From positions 1 to 64,000 of the forward strand of contig CAJJDN010000164.1 in assembly GCA_905182985.1 (NCBI GenBank): a stretch of DNA of 64,000 nucleotides, read 5' to 3'. Shown one piece after another: positions 1 through 10,848 of the stretch (the stretch's first letter is position 1; the number at the start of each line of letters is the position of its first letter). Source of the stretch: Paramecium sonneborni (taxonomy: Eukaryota; Ciliophora; Oligohymenophorea; Peniculida; Parameciidae). The notes under the pieces are model-generated. The model saw only the letters and a program-made list of their open reading frames with translations. It did not search any database and was not told the DNA's origin. A program made the position numbers and the translations under genes.

Positions 1-79
1 CCCTCAAAAAGATGTCGTTTATCCCCCGAAGTCAACCCGTGCCCGACCCTACTAAGTACACAAGAGAGGTACTTCCCAG
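1..79. other. GC-rich segment outside the telomere
   Basis: About half of these bases are G or C, against roughly 20-30% in the rest of the window, and they lie on the outer side of the C-rich telomere repeats where a natural chromosome end should stop. No open frame or known motif was recognised. A vector, adaptor or chimeric-read remnant is the simplest reading. A genuine rearrangement or capture event next to a telomere tract cannot be excluded. Confidence 0.6.
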
Positions 80-116
80 CCAACCCCAAACCCAACCCCA
101 ACCCAACCCCAAACCC
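80..116. repeat. Macronuclear telomere repeats (CCCCAA / CCCAAA mixture)
   Basis: The tract is an irregular mixture of CCCCAA and CCCAAA units, C-rich strand 5' to 3' at the left end, as expected for a left chromosome end. Mixed G4T2/G3T3 telomeres are the Paramecium pattern; Tetrahymena has only G4T2. The repeats are joined directly to coding sequence of the WD40 gene that follows. The tract is short (about 37 bases), presumably because the read or assembly stops in it. Confidence 0.9.
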
Positions 117-1596
117 TTACTAAATATCTTCCGTCATTACTTAATGCTCCTTAAATAGAATTTGATTCATATTTTATCTATGTAATTATTTTTAAATAGC
201 CTTCGTTTGTTATTTTTATCAAATAAACGTGTTATTTGTGCTTAACTATCATCAATTTCTTTTCTTTATTATAAAAAATAGGAAATAAATTCAGATCAGA
301 AACATTATCATTTTTAATCAATTATAGTTATTTATCCAAGTTTTCTTGATATTTTCCATTTCTTAGTTCAAATATGCTGATACAATCCTTGCTTACTTGA
401 ATTCCTGTCACCCAAATTAATTAATCATCATTTATAAATTACAATCTGCATCCTGATTCTTAAATATTCTAAGTAACTACATACTCAAATTACCATTTCT
501 AATTATTATCTTATTTCCAAATAATTATTTAATTATCACCACCACAAGAAACCAATGTATTTTCTAATTAATTAAAGCATAAACTATAAATAGAATTTGT
601 ATGCTTATTTAATGAGTAAAGATAAGTTAATTGATTGTTAATGAAATCAATTTACCAAATCTTAATTGAATAATCAACTGCTCCAGAAACAAGTTAATTT
701 TCAGATTGATTAAAGATTAAACAATTTATAAAATTAGTATGCTGTTAATATGATTAAGAACTCTGCCATTCTTTTTCATTTATCTATTTCCAACATCGAA
801 TTGAATTATCATATCCACCTGATACAAAACTATTACTCTTCTTACTAAATTATAGACAACTGATTGTTTCAGTGTGTCCATTAAGTGTAGTTATTTCTTT
901 TAATCTTCCTTGCATAAATTCCCATACTTTAATATTATGATTAGAAGCAGAAATCATAAGTGATCCAGATTAATTAAAAGAGATTGCAAAACAAGAAACT
1001 GATTATCTAATTGAATTATCAATTATTTTGTAATGATGGGATAAATCCAAATTTTATAAGATTAATTCAGATTATGAATAGAGTTGTATGTTTTTAAGTG
1101 TAGATAACTTTTAATTAATTTTATTAAAAAGTGAATTGTTAAGTTTTGTAATTGACTCAATCAATTATTGTGAATTGAATATATTTTGTTAAGGATTATT
1201 AATTAATACTTCTAATTCATCAAAGAAACTATATTATGAATTAATAGTTCCAATATCATTAAGACTTTTAATCCATTCTAATGAATTAAATATCAATTAA
1301 TCTAATTCTTAGTTAAGCTTTTATTTTATTATATGAAATTCATTCAACAACTATTCAACTAATTCAACATCTATTTTGATCAATCTTTAGATATTTTCTA
1401 CTTTATTTTTTTAATTATATTCTATCATCTCAATTACTTTTTTAAATCCAATTGTTTTTGAGTCTGATTCAAATGTTTCCATACAAATATTACACAAAAG
1501 ACGTTCCTATCTCTTTAACTTTTTATCAAATACAACCATATGTATTGCTTCATTATGGTTTTAACTACAATTCAGCTATTTTTCTAATTCTATCAT
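117..1596 (-). CDS. WD40 protein with N-terminal zinc-binding segment, 3' end cut off by the telomere
   Basis: Read on the minus strand with TAA/TAG as Gln, the frame is open from ATG at 1596 to the telomere, about 493 codons, with no intron seen. The N-terminus has spaced Cys and His residues (CSQNH...AIH...LLCNIC) like the B-box-like head found on many ciliate WD40/TPR proteins. A helical linker follows, then WD40 units ending in IKVWEF, IRCWKQ, IKIWQI and IIIWKQ. The C-terminal part resembles the complete protein at 34565-35668: its last residues before the telomere (SNDGRYLV) align with SDNGKFLAV, which in that protein is followed by only about 15 residues. So about 15-20 codons and the stop are missing. 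The role is presumably scaffolding. Whether this copy works depends on other telomere-addition positions. Confidence 0.8.
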
Positions 1597-3000
1597 TTTT
1601 GGTTAAAACATATTTTTTTAAATTAATTAATTAAAATTAAACATAAATATTAGCTTTTATATTTTTCTGACTCTTAATTTGTTTCTTGTTTAAAGGCTCC
1701 ATGATTTGATCAACTTACTGAGAGTTTAATATTTCTTTTATTTGAAAATTTAAGAGAACAATCTAAAAATGATCAAATCAATAATAGTATATAATTGTTC
1801 ATATTTCTCAAATAATTAAAAACGCCTTCTTATAATTTATTCATAAGCCCCTCGTAGAAGAGTTTCCGATATTAATAAAAGGTATATTCCTTTGACTAAA
1901 GAGTTCATAGTGTAATAATAATTTTCAATTAATAATATGAAGAAAGTTATGTGAAATATATAATTATTTTGTTATTTTTTTTAAATGAATTTTAACAAAT
2001 CTAAGGTAAAATTTGAAATGTGCTATTATTAATGATTAAGTTGTTAATTACCTGTATAAATTTTTTATTAGACAATTTCTATTAACTTTATTATTCTAAA
2101 AAATGCTTATTTATAGTTTATTTATTTAAATAGTTAGAAACTAAATACAACTTCAATTTCAAATTTGTTTTCAAAATTGGTATGATAAAAATTCCAAATA
2201 ATTTTTGTGTAGTACAACAAATTACAAATATTAAAACTTTAATTAATACAATATTTTCTTAATCCCCATCATTCTTAAGGACAAGTTGTGGCTAAAAACC
2301 TTGCTTATAACTTATGAATTCAGAATAAATAAGAAATATACTTAAAAATACAATTTTATTAATTTGAAATTTAAATCATTGAATGTTCCTTAAAATTAAA
2401 TTATATATCTCATTTAATTGATCAATAAGTTACATTTGGTTTTTTTAGAAAAAAATATTATTATCTTTGCTATTAAAAATGTATGTTCTTTTTGAAAACT
2501 AACAAATTTTGATATCAATAATTAAGTGAAATAAGATTTAATGTAAAATGATTAAACAATATCTTTTACTATTGATTTTAAAATTTGCTAAAAGTAATTT
2601 TTACTCAAATCTTTTTGATTAAAATCTTTTAATTTAGCTTGAGAGTATAATATTTTTTTTATTTTTATACTATTTTAATATTCACCGACAGAATATAAAG
2701 GTTTTTTTTCAAGTTGCTCTCTGCTTACCTTCTTTTAATTAATTATTTCCTATCCAATAAAGATTTTCTATTTGTTCTAAATTCATCATTATTTCTAATC
2801 TTTTTTCACATCTTAATTTTTATCACTTTTAATATTAATACATACATTCTCAAAGTTGATTCATCTTCTGATGTCCATTTAATTTTTTTATTATCAATTT
2901 AATTATAAAGAGTTTCGTTATTTAATTCTTATTTTTAAGCATATATAAAATATTAATTTTAATTTGAAGATGAAAATGAAAATGATCAGATTATTTAAAA
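1597..3000. other. AT-rich subtelomeric spacer without a recognisable gene
   Basis: The stretch is very A+T-rich with short open frames only. One hydrophobic plus-strand stretch (about 2714-2902) has no homology cue and is probably chance, because only TGA terminates in this code and AT-rich noncoding DNA stays open for long distances. No RNA gene or repeat was recognised. Confidence 0.5.
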
Positions 3001-4722
3001 ATATTTTAATTTAATTATTTTACCACGGAATAGAAAATCTTAAAAATTGTTTAAAAAAATATAAAACCAGAATTTAGATGGTAAGAAATAGAGATTTTTT
3101 AATTTAAAAAATTATCAAACTTGTATATCTTTAGAATTGAAAACTCTACTCTCTATTAAAATTGCAAGTAATAAAGCAAAATGGAAGTTTTCTACTCCAA
3201 TTCAAGGTTTTGTTACGTTTTTTTTTAATGTTATCATTTTTCTCAATATTGAAATTAAAAAATAACTGCATTAAATTATTGCATTATTATAAGAATTCAT
3301 TTTGCTAACACAAAAAAGGTGGATTTTCTTATAAAGTTGTTTATTTTTGATTAAGAGAAAATTTAAAATATCGATCTCAAGAATTATTATTAATTTTAAG
3401 GAAATTCAATTAAATTTAATATAAATACCTTCATGATAATACATTATTTAAGGACTAATTCTATTCAATTAAGGGAATTTTTGATAGAATTTGATATAAA
3501 TGGTAATGTTCTTAACCGTTTAGAATATATTATGTAGCTAATAACGAAAATGGACTTCAATGCATATAATAGTTTATAAGTCTGCTATCTTAAATAGAAC
3601 AATAAATAAATAACAAGTAGCACATCATCTATCATAAAAATATATTGAAAAATTTTTGAAGCTCTGAAATATAATTATTCTTAGATTTAATTGGATAAAT
3701 TAGTGATTTTAGCAGATTGGTATTGTAAAAATTAAGCAAATTATTAAAATAAATAAATGCCCATGGATTTTAGAACAAATTTACAAAGAGAGCTTGTTTA
3801 AAAGATAAAATTCCAATTTTAATTCTAAAAGTTAACTCCAATAAGGAAAGTTAGCTTTCCAAATAGGAGAAACTGAGCATAATTGTAAAATAAGTTACTA
3901 TCTTAATAAAATTATAATGATGAAAAAGTTTTTAAAATATCTTTGCCGATTTCCAATCTTATATTCTTAACTAGTTTAAACAAAAATAAATGGAATCAAT
4001 TAATTAAAATAATAACAAATTTACTCATTTCAAATTTCTAATTTAAGAATAGTTATAGAATTATAAGACAATATTATTATGATTTTATACAGTTCAAAAC
4101 TTATCATTGAAGATAAAATTAAATTAAAAAGTTGGGGGTATAATTATATAAATAAATAAATAATAATCAAATCATGCAAGAGAACAGAAAAGATTATCAC
4201 AAATAGTTTGGAAGAGTAGTATTATGTTATTATATAATAAATTAACATAAATAAGAGAATTTAATTACTAAAGGAAATATCCAATATAATTTATTTCGAT
4301 CACACTACTTACTTATGAAATATTTACTACAATTAATTAAAACAAGACTACCAATAAAAGCGGAATATACTAAGAATTAAATCTTAGAAGAATTAGTTAA
4401 AATATCGTAAAAAGAAGCAAAACAGTCGCTTTAAGACAATAAAAAATATTATTAAATAAATAAAAGCAATTAAAAAATATCATACAGCTAACAAAGCTAT
4501 AAAAGTTATTTATTTTATAAGCAATCCTAATCTTCCAAATAGTATAAATATGATGATTAAAAAGATATACTAATAATAAAAAGTTAGTTGAGATTCAGAA
4601 TTAAAGAAAAATAAGAGATTATTATGTTACCAATGTTCTTGTAATATGATATAGGATTTTTTAAAATTAATTATCGTTCTACTACTAAATTGAAAAAGTT
4701 GAATAGCAATAAAAGAATATGA
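3001..4722 (+). pseudogene. Possible decayed coding sequence with four in-frame TGA codons
   Basis: One plus-strand frame stays open, apart from TGA codons at about 3250, 3646, 3874 and 4108, for some 570 codons and ends at a TGA at 4720-4722. Several stretches have the charged and aromatic mix of real ciliate proteins, for example around 3421-3640 and 4141-4660. No good short introns were found that remove the TGAs. The protein was not recognised. A relic of a subtelomeric gene family is the best reading. Random AT-rich sequence in a one-stop code can also look like this, so confidence is low. Confidence 0.25.
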
Positions 4723-6242
4723 TTTTAAATAAAACTGAAAATTGATTATTTTTAGGAAATAAAATCCTATTTATATATTGTAGATTATTTTTAAAATGAA
4801 TTGAGCTTTCTTCATAGTTTGGATTTAAAAAGTGTCAATGTTTATTCATTTATTTTAATGAATCAAAATTTTTTGGTATCCTAGTTATTGAATTATAGGA
4901 AAATTTAGTCTTCTAACACAAAAGAAGAATTTATTTATTAATTAATCCTTAATCATTTTTTTCTCAAGTTTCTGTATTTCTTATTATTAAGTCATTATTA
5001 TTTCTGTTAGTCTTCTTGAATTTGATACTAATGTTTTATAGCCAACTTAATTCCCATCGATTTAGAATAATCAAGTGATATATTTAAGCCTTTTTGAAAT
5101 TCTAAATTAATAATTAATATTTCTCTTAATGAGTTTAATTAATCAATACTTCAGCCCTAAAAGTTTCGAGTATTAATTTTTTTAGAATATATAAAGATTT
5201 TATAAACTTTGAAATAATGATAAGAGGAACTTTAACTAATTTTTGAATCAAAGATAAGTATTTTTTTAATGATATGAACTCCAAGAATTTATAAATTTTG
5301 CAATAATTTCTATACTAAATCTTCTAATGACATAAATCTTTTAATTTATCTATAAAATAGATAAAAATAATCATTATTTTATATGTATTTTCGTTAATTA
5401 TAATTTCTAAATTGTTATTTAAATGATTATAAAATATACAAAAAATAAATATATAATAACATTGATTTAATTAATCTTACTACTATGTTTTTTTACTTAT
5501 TTTCCTTCCATTTTTTCTTTCCCCATAAAAAAAATCATTTAAAGTTTATCTAGTGACATATGTATCTAAGTATTATTTTCAATTTTCCATCAGGTATTTC
5601 CAACTTGAATCAATTAATAAAAATACCATTAGACACTTTAAAAAGTAGATTTTTTCATTTACATCATCATTAAAATTTGGTAAAATGCACAATTCATATC
5701 CTAACAACAATCAAATAACTTAAAAAATATAAGTAAATATATTTTAAACTTAAATATATTATATTTAAATAAAAAAGACCATTTTGATAAGTGACAGATT
5801 AAAATACACCAATTAATATGACTGGTATTTTTATTGAATTCTTTTTGTTCTTAACATCTATATTCCATGCGTAATCCATCTTCTTTACAACTTTAATCCT
5901 ATTGTATATTTAAATAATAAAACTACACAAAAAGTCAACAATTTTGATTATTTTTTCTTTAGATCATCTCTATATCTATAAATTCTTCAATTAATTTTGC
6001 AATCTAGTGAATATTTAGCCTTTAAAGTATTATATTTTTTTGATCTAAATGTAGTACATGAAAAAATAAGTAATTAAATTATCTTAATGATTGGATTTGT
6101 AAGATTATCAAAAATTATAATAGAATTTAAAAAATAATACTTGTGAGTTGTAATACTTTGTAATATTTCTATAAAATGCATAAGATTCATAAAATAATTT
6201 GCAATTACTATATTTTTTAAATAGACGATTATTACTGATTTT
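4723..6242. other. AT-rich spacer
   Basis: No gene, RNA or repeat was recognised. The sequence is dominated by A/T runs and lies downstream of the possible relic and downstream (3') of the minus-strand repeat-protein gene. Confidence 0.5.
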
Positions 6243-8461
6243 TCAATTATATTAAATTTCTTTTTTAACTTAAACTGCTTTTTTTAAATCCATTTATATC
6301 CATATGCCTATCTTTATGCCTTTCATATTGTATTCGCCATTTAAAGTGACTTATTCAATTGGATTAAACCATTTCACTAATTCGGTCCATTTTCCAATCT
6401 TTTTAAAACCATCTTCTGCAAATGATCCACCGCCACTATTTAATTTATATAAAAATAATTTACATTTATTTATTATTTCCATTACAGTTAAACCATATAT
6501 CCCATCTACCTACTTTCATACCCTTTACATCATAATCACCAATAAAAGTGATTTATTACGTTGAATCAAACTTTTCATCCAGCTCTACCCATTTTCCTAT
6601 CTTTTTCCAACCCTCAACCGCATATGATCCTCCACCTCTATTTATTTTATACAAATAATATTTACATTAATTTATTATTTCTATTACAGTTAAACCATGT
6701 ATCCCATCTACCAACTTTCATACCCTTCGTATTATATTCACCAATATATGTGACTTATTTTGGTGTTTTAAACTCTAAATCCAATTCTACCCATCTCCCG
6801 ATCTTTTTTTCACCATCTTCTAAATCATATGATCCTCCACCACTAACATATTATTACTATTCTTATAAAATATTTACATCTTATTATATTCTTTATCATA
6901 ATCCTAACAATAATAAATATCCCAATCTCCAACCTTTAAACCCATTTTGTTATATTCGCCAATATAAATGACCTATTTTGAATGGAAAGTAGACCTAGTA
7001 AATTCTTTATCTAACTCCACCCATCTTCCAATCTTTTTCTAACCCTCTTTTGAATCATATAATCCTCCTCCACTAAAATTTTATTATAATATTTACATCT
7101 ACTTATAAAAATCATCATTATTCAAACAATGATTAATGTCCCATTTTCCAACCTTCAAACCCTTTATATTATATTCACCTGTATAAGTAACTTATTTGAA
7201 ATAATCGAACCTTTCATCCAACTCTATCCATTTACCAATCTTTATTAAACCATCTTTGGTATATGACCCACCACCACTAAAAAATTATTATAATTAATCT
7301 ATTATTTTCACATTTATTTATATCCAGCATTTTCTGTTCTTAAAATCTTGATATCCCATCTACCTACCTTCATACCACTTTTATTATACATACCATTGTA
7401 AGTAACTTATTTCAACTTACAAAATCCTTCAACTAGCTCAACCCATCTCCCAACTTTATTCTATCCATCCTCTTCATAAACTCCTCCACCACTTATAAAT
7501 TGTAGCCTTATAATTAAAATATTTACATTAATTTGTATGTTTTATTTCCATAAAGATCTTAATAACTAATATCCCATCTACTTACTTTTTTGCCCATTTT
7601 AGTATACACACCTTCATAAATGACTTATTTCAACTAACAAAATCCTTCATCTAACTCTATCCATCTCCCAATTTTATTCTATCCTTCATCCCCATATAAT
7701 CCCCCACCGCTAATATATTATTACCTTATTTTAATAATTTTTACATTAATTTATATTCCTAATTCTTCTTAAATATGAAATCCCATCTCCCTATCTTTAT
7801 ACCTTTCATATTATATTCACCATAGAAAGTAATTTAAGAATTCTCCTAAAAGCCCTCCCTCAATTCTATCCACTTTCCAATTTTTTATTCTTGCTCATTA
7901 TAATATCCACCTGCACTAAATAATTATTTAACTACATACATTTTAATTGAGTCTTAAATATAATTCCATTTACCCTTTTTTAGTCCTGAAGAGTATTCTC
8001 CAATTTACAAAACCTTAGCTTTACTATCATTTGTATAAATATAATTTTCAAATATTTCTTTCCATTAACCTTGCTTTAATCCCTCTAAATAGTATCCTCC
8101 AACTTTCATATAAACTTCTCCATCCCAAAATGCTATCCATTTTCCATTTTTCTTTTTGTTCAACCCATATTAACCTTACCATGTAAGTTATTGGATTTGA
8201 TCCAGATTCTTTAATATTTCTGGCTTCTTGATGGTATCTTGAATTTATTCACTTTTTTAACTTACAAAACATATACATTCTCATTATTGCTCCATCTTTT
8301 AAATATACAATTTAGTGATTTTTAGTAAAATTTATTTGAATTTGTATTTTCACTAACTTGTTTTTAATAAAATCCCACTATTCAACCTCCTATTCAAAAG
8401 TTTATTCTCTCCAATCGGTTGATTATAAATCACTTTAAAGACTTGCATTTTAAAAATACAT
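6243..8461 (-). CDS. Repeat protein with GGGxY...KIGKW...GEYxxGxKxGxW units
   Basis: Start ATG at 8461 (MYFQNASLQS) and stop at 6243-6245. The product is about 640 residues made of roughly nine units of about 60 residues. Each has a Gly-rich turn (GGGS/GGYY), KIGKW, then QVT..GEY..G.K.GxW. The spacing recalls MORN-type repeats and is a recurrent ciliate repeat, but no function is known to me. Almost every unit carries an intron of 24-35 bases at the same place, just before the GGG motif (for example the segments complementary to about 6437-6465, 6636-6664 and 7692-7729). A 28-base intron near the 5' end (complement of about 8229-8256) restores the frame. Lower-GC flanks suggest no operon-like partner. 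The 5' part is repeated downstream by the contig duplication at 7721-10197. Confidence 0.75.
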
Positions 8462-10197
8462 TTAAAAAAAATATTAATTAAATACTATATTTTGCAAATA
8501 AAATTAAATTATTAGAAATTTTATATTAATCTCTATTAAATTTTAATCAAATCTTGATAGTTGTTAGTTAAACTATTTTTGTATATATAATAAATATATT
8601 TTATGTAACAAGTAACTTAACTTTTTTGACCATTTACAATAAGTTTATTATTAGTCTTACTAAATTTCTTGTTACCTAAAAATTTTTTAAGTTTAATTGC
8701 TTTTTAAAATATTGAATATATAATTAGCTATGAAAAAGAAATATATTTCTCTTTTTATTTATCTACGAAATAATTATCAATTTCTAATTATAATATAGTT
8801 TTTGCAACATTATATTATTATGCAGAGTCGTTTCATGCATATGTTTTTAATATAGGAAGATATTCCAACATTATTTCTTATTTTCAAGCCAAGCCAAGAG
8901 AATATACATCATGCTTACGCCTTAACTGGCTCAATTCCCTTAGTATCACATCTCAAAANTTACCTTATTTTAATAATTTTTACATTAATTTATATTCCTA
9001 ATTCTTCTTAAATATGAAATCCCATCTCCCTATCTTTATACCTTTCATATTATATTCACCATAGAAAGTAATTTAAGAATTCTCCTAAAAGCCCTCCCTC
9101 AATTCTATCCACTTTCCAATTTTTTATTCTTGCTCATTATAATATCCACCTGCACTAAATAATTATTTAACTACATACATTTTAATTGAGTCTTAAATAT
9201 AATTCCATTTACCCTTTTTTAGTCCTGAAGAGTATTCTCCAATTTACAAAACCTTAGCTTTACTATCATTTGTATAAATATAATTTTCAAATATTTCTTT
9301 CCATTAACCTTGCTTTAATCCCTCTAAATAGTATCCTCCAACTTTCATATAAACTTCTCCATCCCAAAATGCTATCCATTTTCCATTTTTCTTTTTGTTC
9401 AACCCATATTAACCTTACCATGTAAGTTATTGGATTTGATCCAGATTCTTTAATATTTCTGGCTTCTTGATGGTATCTTGAATTTATTCACTTTTTTAAC
9501 TTACAAAACATATACATTCTCATTATTGCTCCATCTTTTAAATATACAATTTAGTGATTTTTAGTAAAATTTATTTGAATTTGTATTTTCACTAACTTGT
9601 TTTTAATAAAATCCCACTATTCAACCTCCTATTCAAAAGTTTATTCTCTCCAATCGGTTGATTATAAATCACTTTAAAGACTTGCATTTTAAAAATACAT
9701 TTAAAAAAAATATTAATTAAATACTATATTTTGCAAATAAAATTAAATTATTAGAAATTTTATATTAATCTCTATTAAATTTTAATCAAATCTTGATAGT
9801 TGTTAGTTAAACTATTTTTGTATATATAATAAATATATTTTATGTAACAAGTAACTTAACTTTTTTGACCATTTACAATAAGTTTATTATTAGTCTTACT
9901 AAATTTCTTGTTACCTAAAAATTTTTTAAGTTTAATTGCTTTTTAAAATATTGAATATATAATTAGCTATGAAAAAGAAATATATTTCTCTTTTTATTTA
10001 TCTACGAAATAATTATCAATTTCTAATTATAATATAGTTTTTGCAACATTATATTATTATGCAGAGTCGTTTCATGCATATGTTTTTAATATAGGAAGAT
10101 ATTCCAACATTATTTCTTATTTTCAAGCCAAGCCAAGAGAATATACATCATGCTTACGCCTTAACTGGCTCAATTCCCTTAGTATCACATCTCAAAA
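7721..10197. repeat. 1,238-bp direct duplication with one N between copies (copy A: 7721-8958 and 8960-10197)
   Basis: The two copies appear identical base for base at an offset of 1,239, separated by an undetermined base at 8959. The first copy ends abruptly inside a hairpin loop and the second begins inside an intron of the repeat-protein gene. Identity of this length with a single N at the joint is what two overlapping contigs placed end to end would give. A real tandem duplication is less likely. Confidence 0.9.
8960..9700 (-). pseudogene. Duplicate 5' part of the GxW-repeat gene (assembly copy)
   Basis: This is an exact copy of the start region of the gene at 6243-8461, with its ATG at 9700, cut off at the N at 8959. 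It is listed so that it is not mistaken for a second gene. It probably does not exist in the genome. Confidence 0.8.
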
Positions 10198-10265
10198 CAT
10201 GATCGTATGTCACTAGAGATGTGGCTATCAGCATTTTGACCAGGTATCTAGGATTTGGAGACACC
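10126..10265. ncRNA. GC-rich structured segment, probable non-coding RNA of unknown class
   Basis: This stretch of about 140 bases has clearly more G+C than the flanking intergenic DNA and no convincing frame. It folds into nested helices. CACATCTC at 10186-10193 pairs perfectly with GAGATGTG at 10216-10223. Inside it, ACAT at 10197-10200 pairs with ATGT at 10207-10210 around a GATCGT loop. Outside it, CTGG+TCAA at 10165-10173 (one bulged C) pairs with TTGA+CCAG at 10236-10243. A weaker closing helix joins CCAAG near 10130 to TTTGG at 10254-10258. The strand is unknown because the helices are nearly symmetric. It matches none of U1, U2, U4, U5, U6, SRP, RNase P, 5S or tRNA motifs as I know them. 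It ends about 45 bases before the ORF at 10312. Confidence 0.5.
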
Positions 10266-10311
10266 CCAAAAATTAACAGTTTTTAATTTGTTAATTTTAT
10301 TTTTTATTTTT

Positions 10312-10848
10312 ATGTTTTCATTGTTTTAATTTGAAATTGTAACATCATAAGATAGTTAATTTAATCAAAATAATTATGACATTACGTCAACTAATAGATT
10401 TAACAATAAAAAATTATTCTAGTTAGAAGAGAAAGTAAATACAATAGATCATTAATTATTTTGTTCAAAAGATTAATACAAACAATTAAAGATTAATATA
10501 AGAAAATCAATAAAGGATATTATATTTTAATAAAATTTAAAGAACTGGATGTCTATTAAAATAAGATCTATTAAACAAATATTAAATATTTAAGATAGAA
10601 TCTCTAATCTAAAATATTACATATTCAATTAAATTTATTAAGATAATAGATATAATATTTTATTAAGAAATTGTTATTAGTTAACAGTTGATAAAATGTT
10701 AAAACACTCAAAATAGAAACTAAAGTATCCCTACTCCATACGAAGCTCACTAAAAGGAGTAAAAAAAGATTCCTCTACCAAATATTCAAGCAATTAAATT
10801 AGAACTCAAGAGCCAAAGTAATATTCCTAAGAAGAAGATTCCTTTTGA
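10312..10848 (+). CDS. Hypothetical protein, 178 aa
   Basis: One continuous frame runs from ATG (MFSLFQFEIV) to TGA at 10846-10848, 179 codons, with no intron needed. The product is rich in Lys, Asn, Gln and Ser, has a short heptad-like stretch (LEEKVNTIDHQL) and a basic C-terminal third ending EEDSF. No family was recognised. Base composition rises to about 30% G+C in the second half, favouring real coding. Because only TGA stops translation, an ORF of this length could still be chance. Its last 196 bases are repeated at 11849-12044 by the duplication. Confidence 0.35.

Noticed and set aside
3246..4110. Reading the in-frame TGAs of the relic as selenocysteine or readthrough
   Set aside because: No other gene in the window shows internal TGA, there is no sign of a selenoprotein family, and decay explains it more simply.
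10126..10265. Assignment of the structured segment to U1, U2, U4-U6, SRP, RNase P/MRP, 5S, tRNA or telomerase RNA
   Set aside because: None of the diagnostic sequence boxes, nor a C4A2-type template, is present on either strand.
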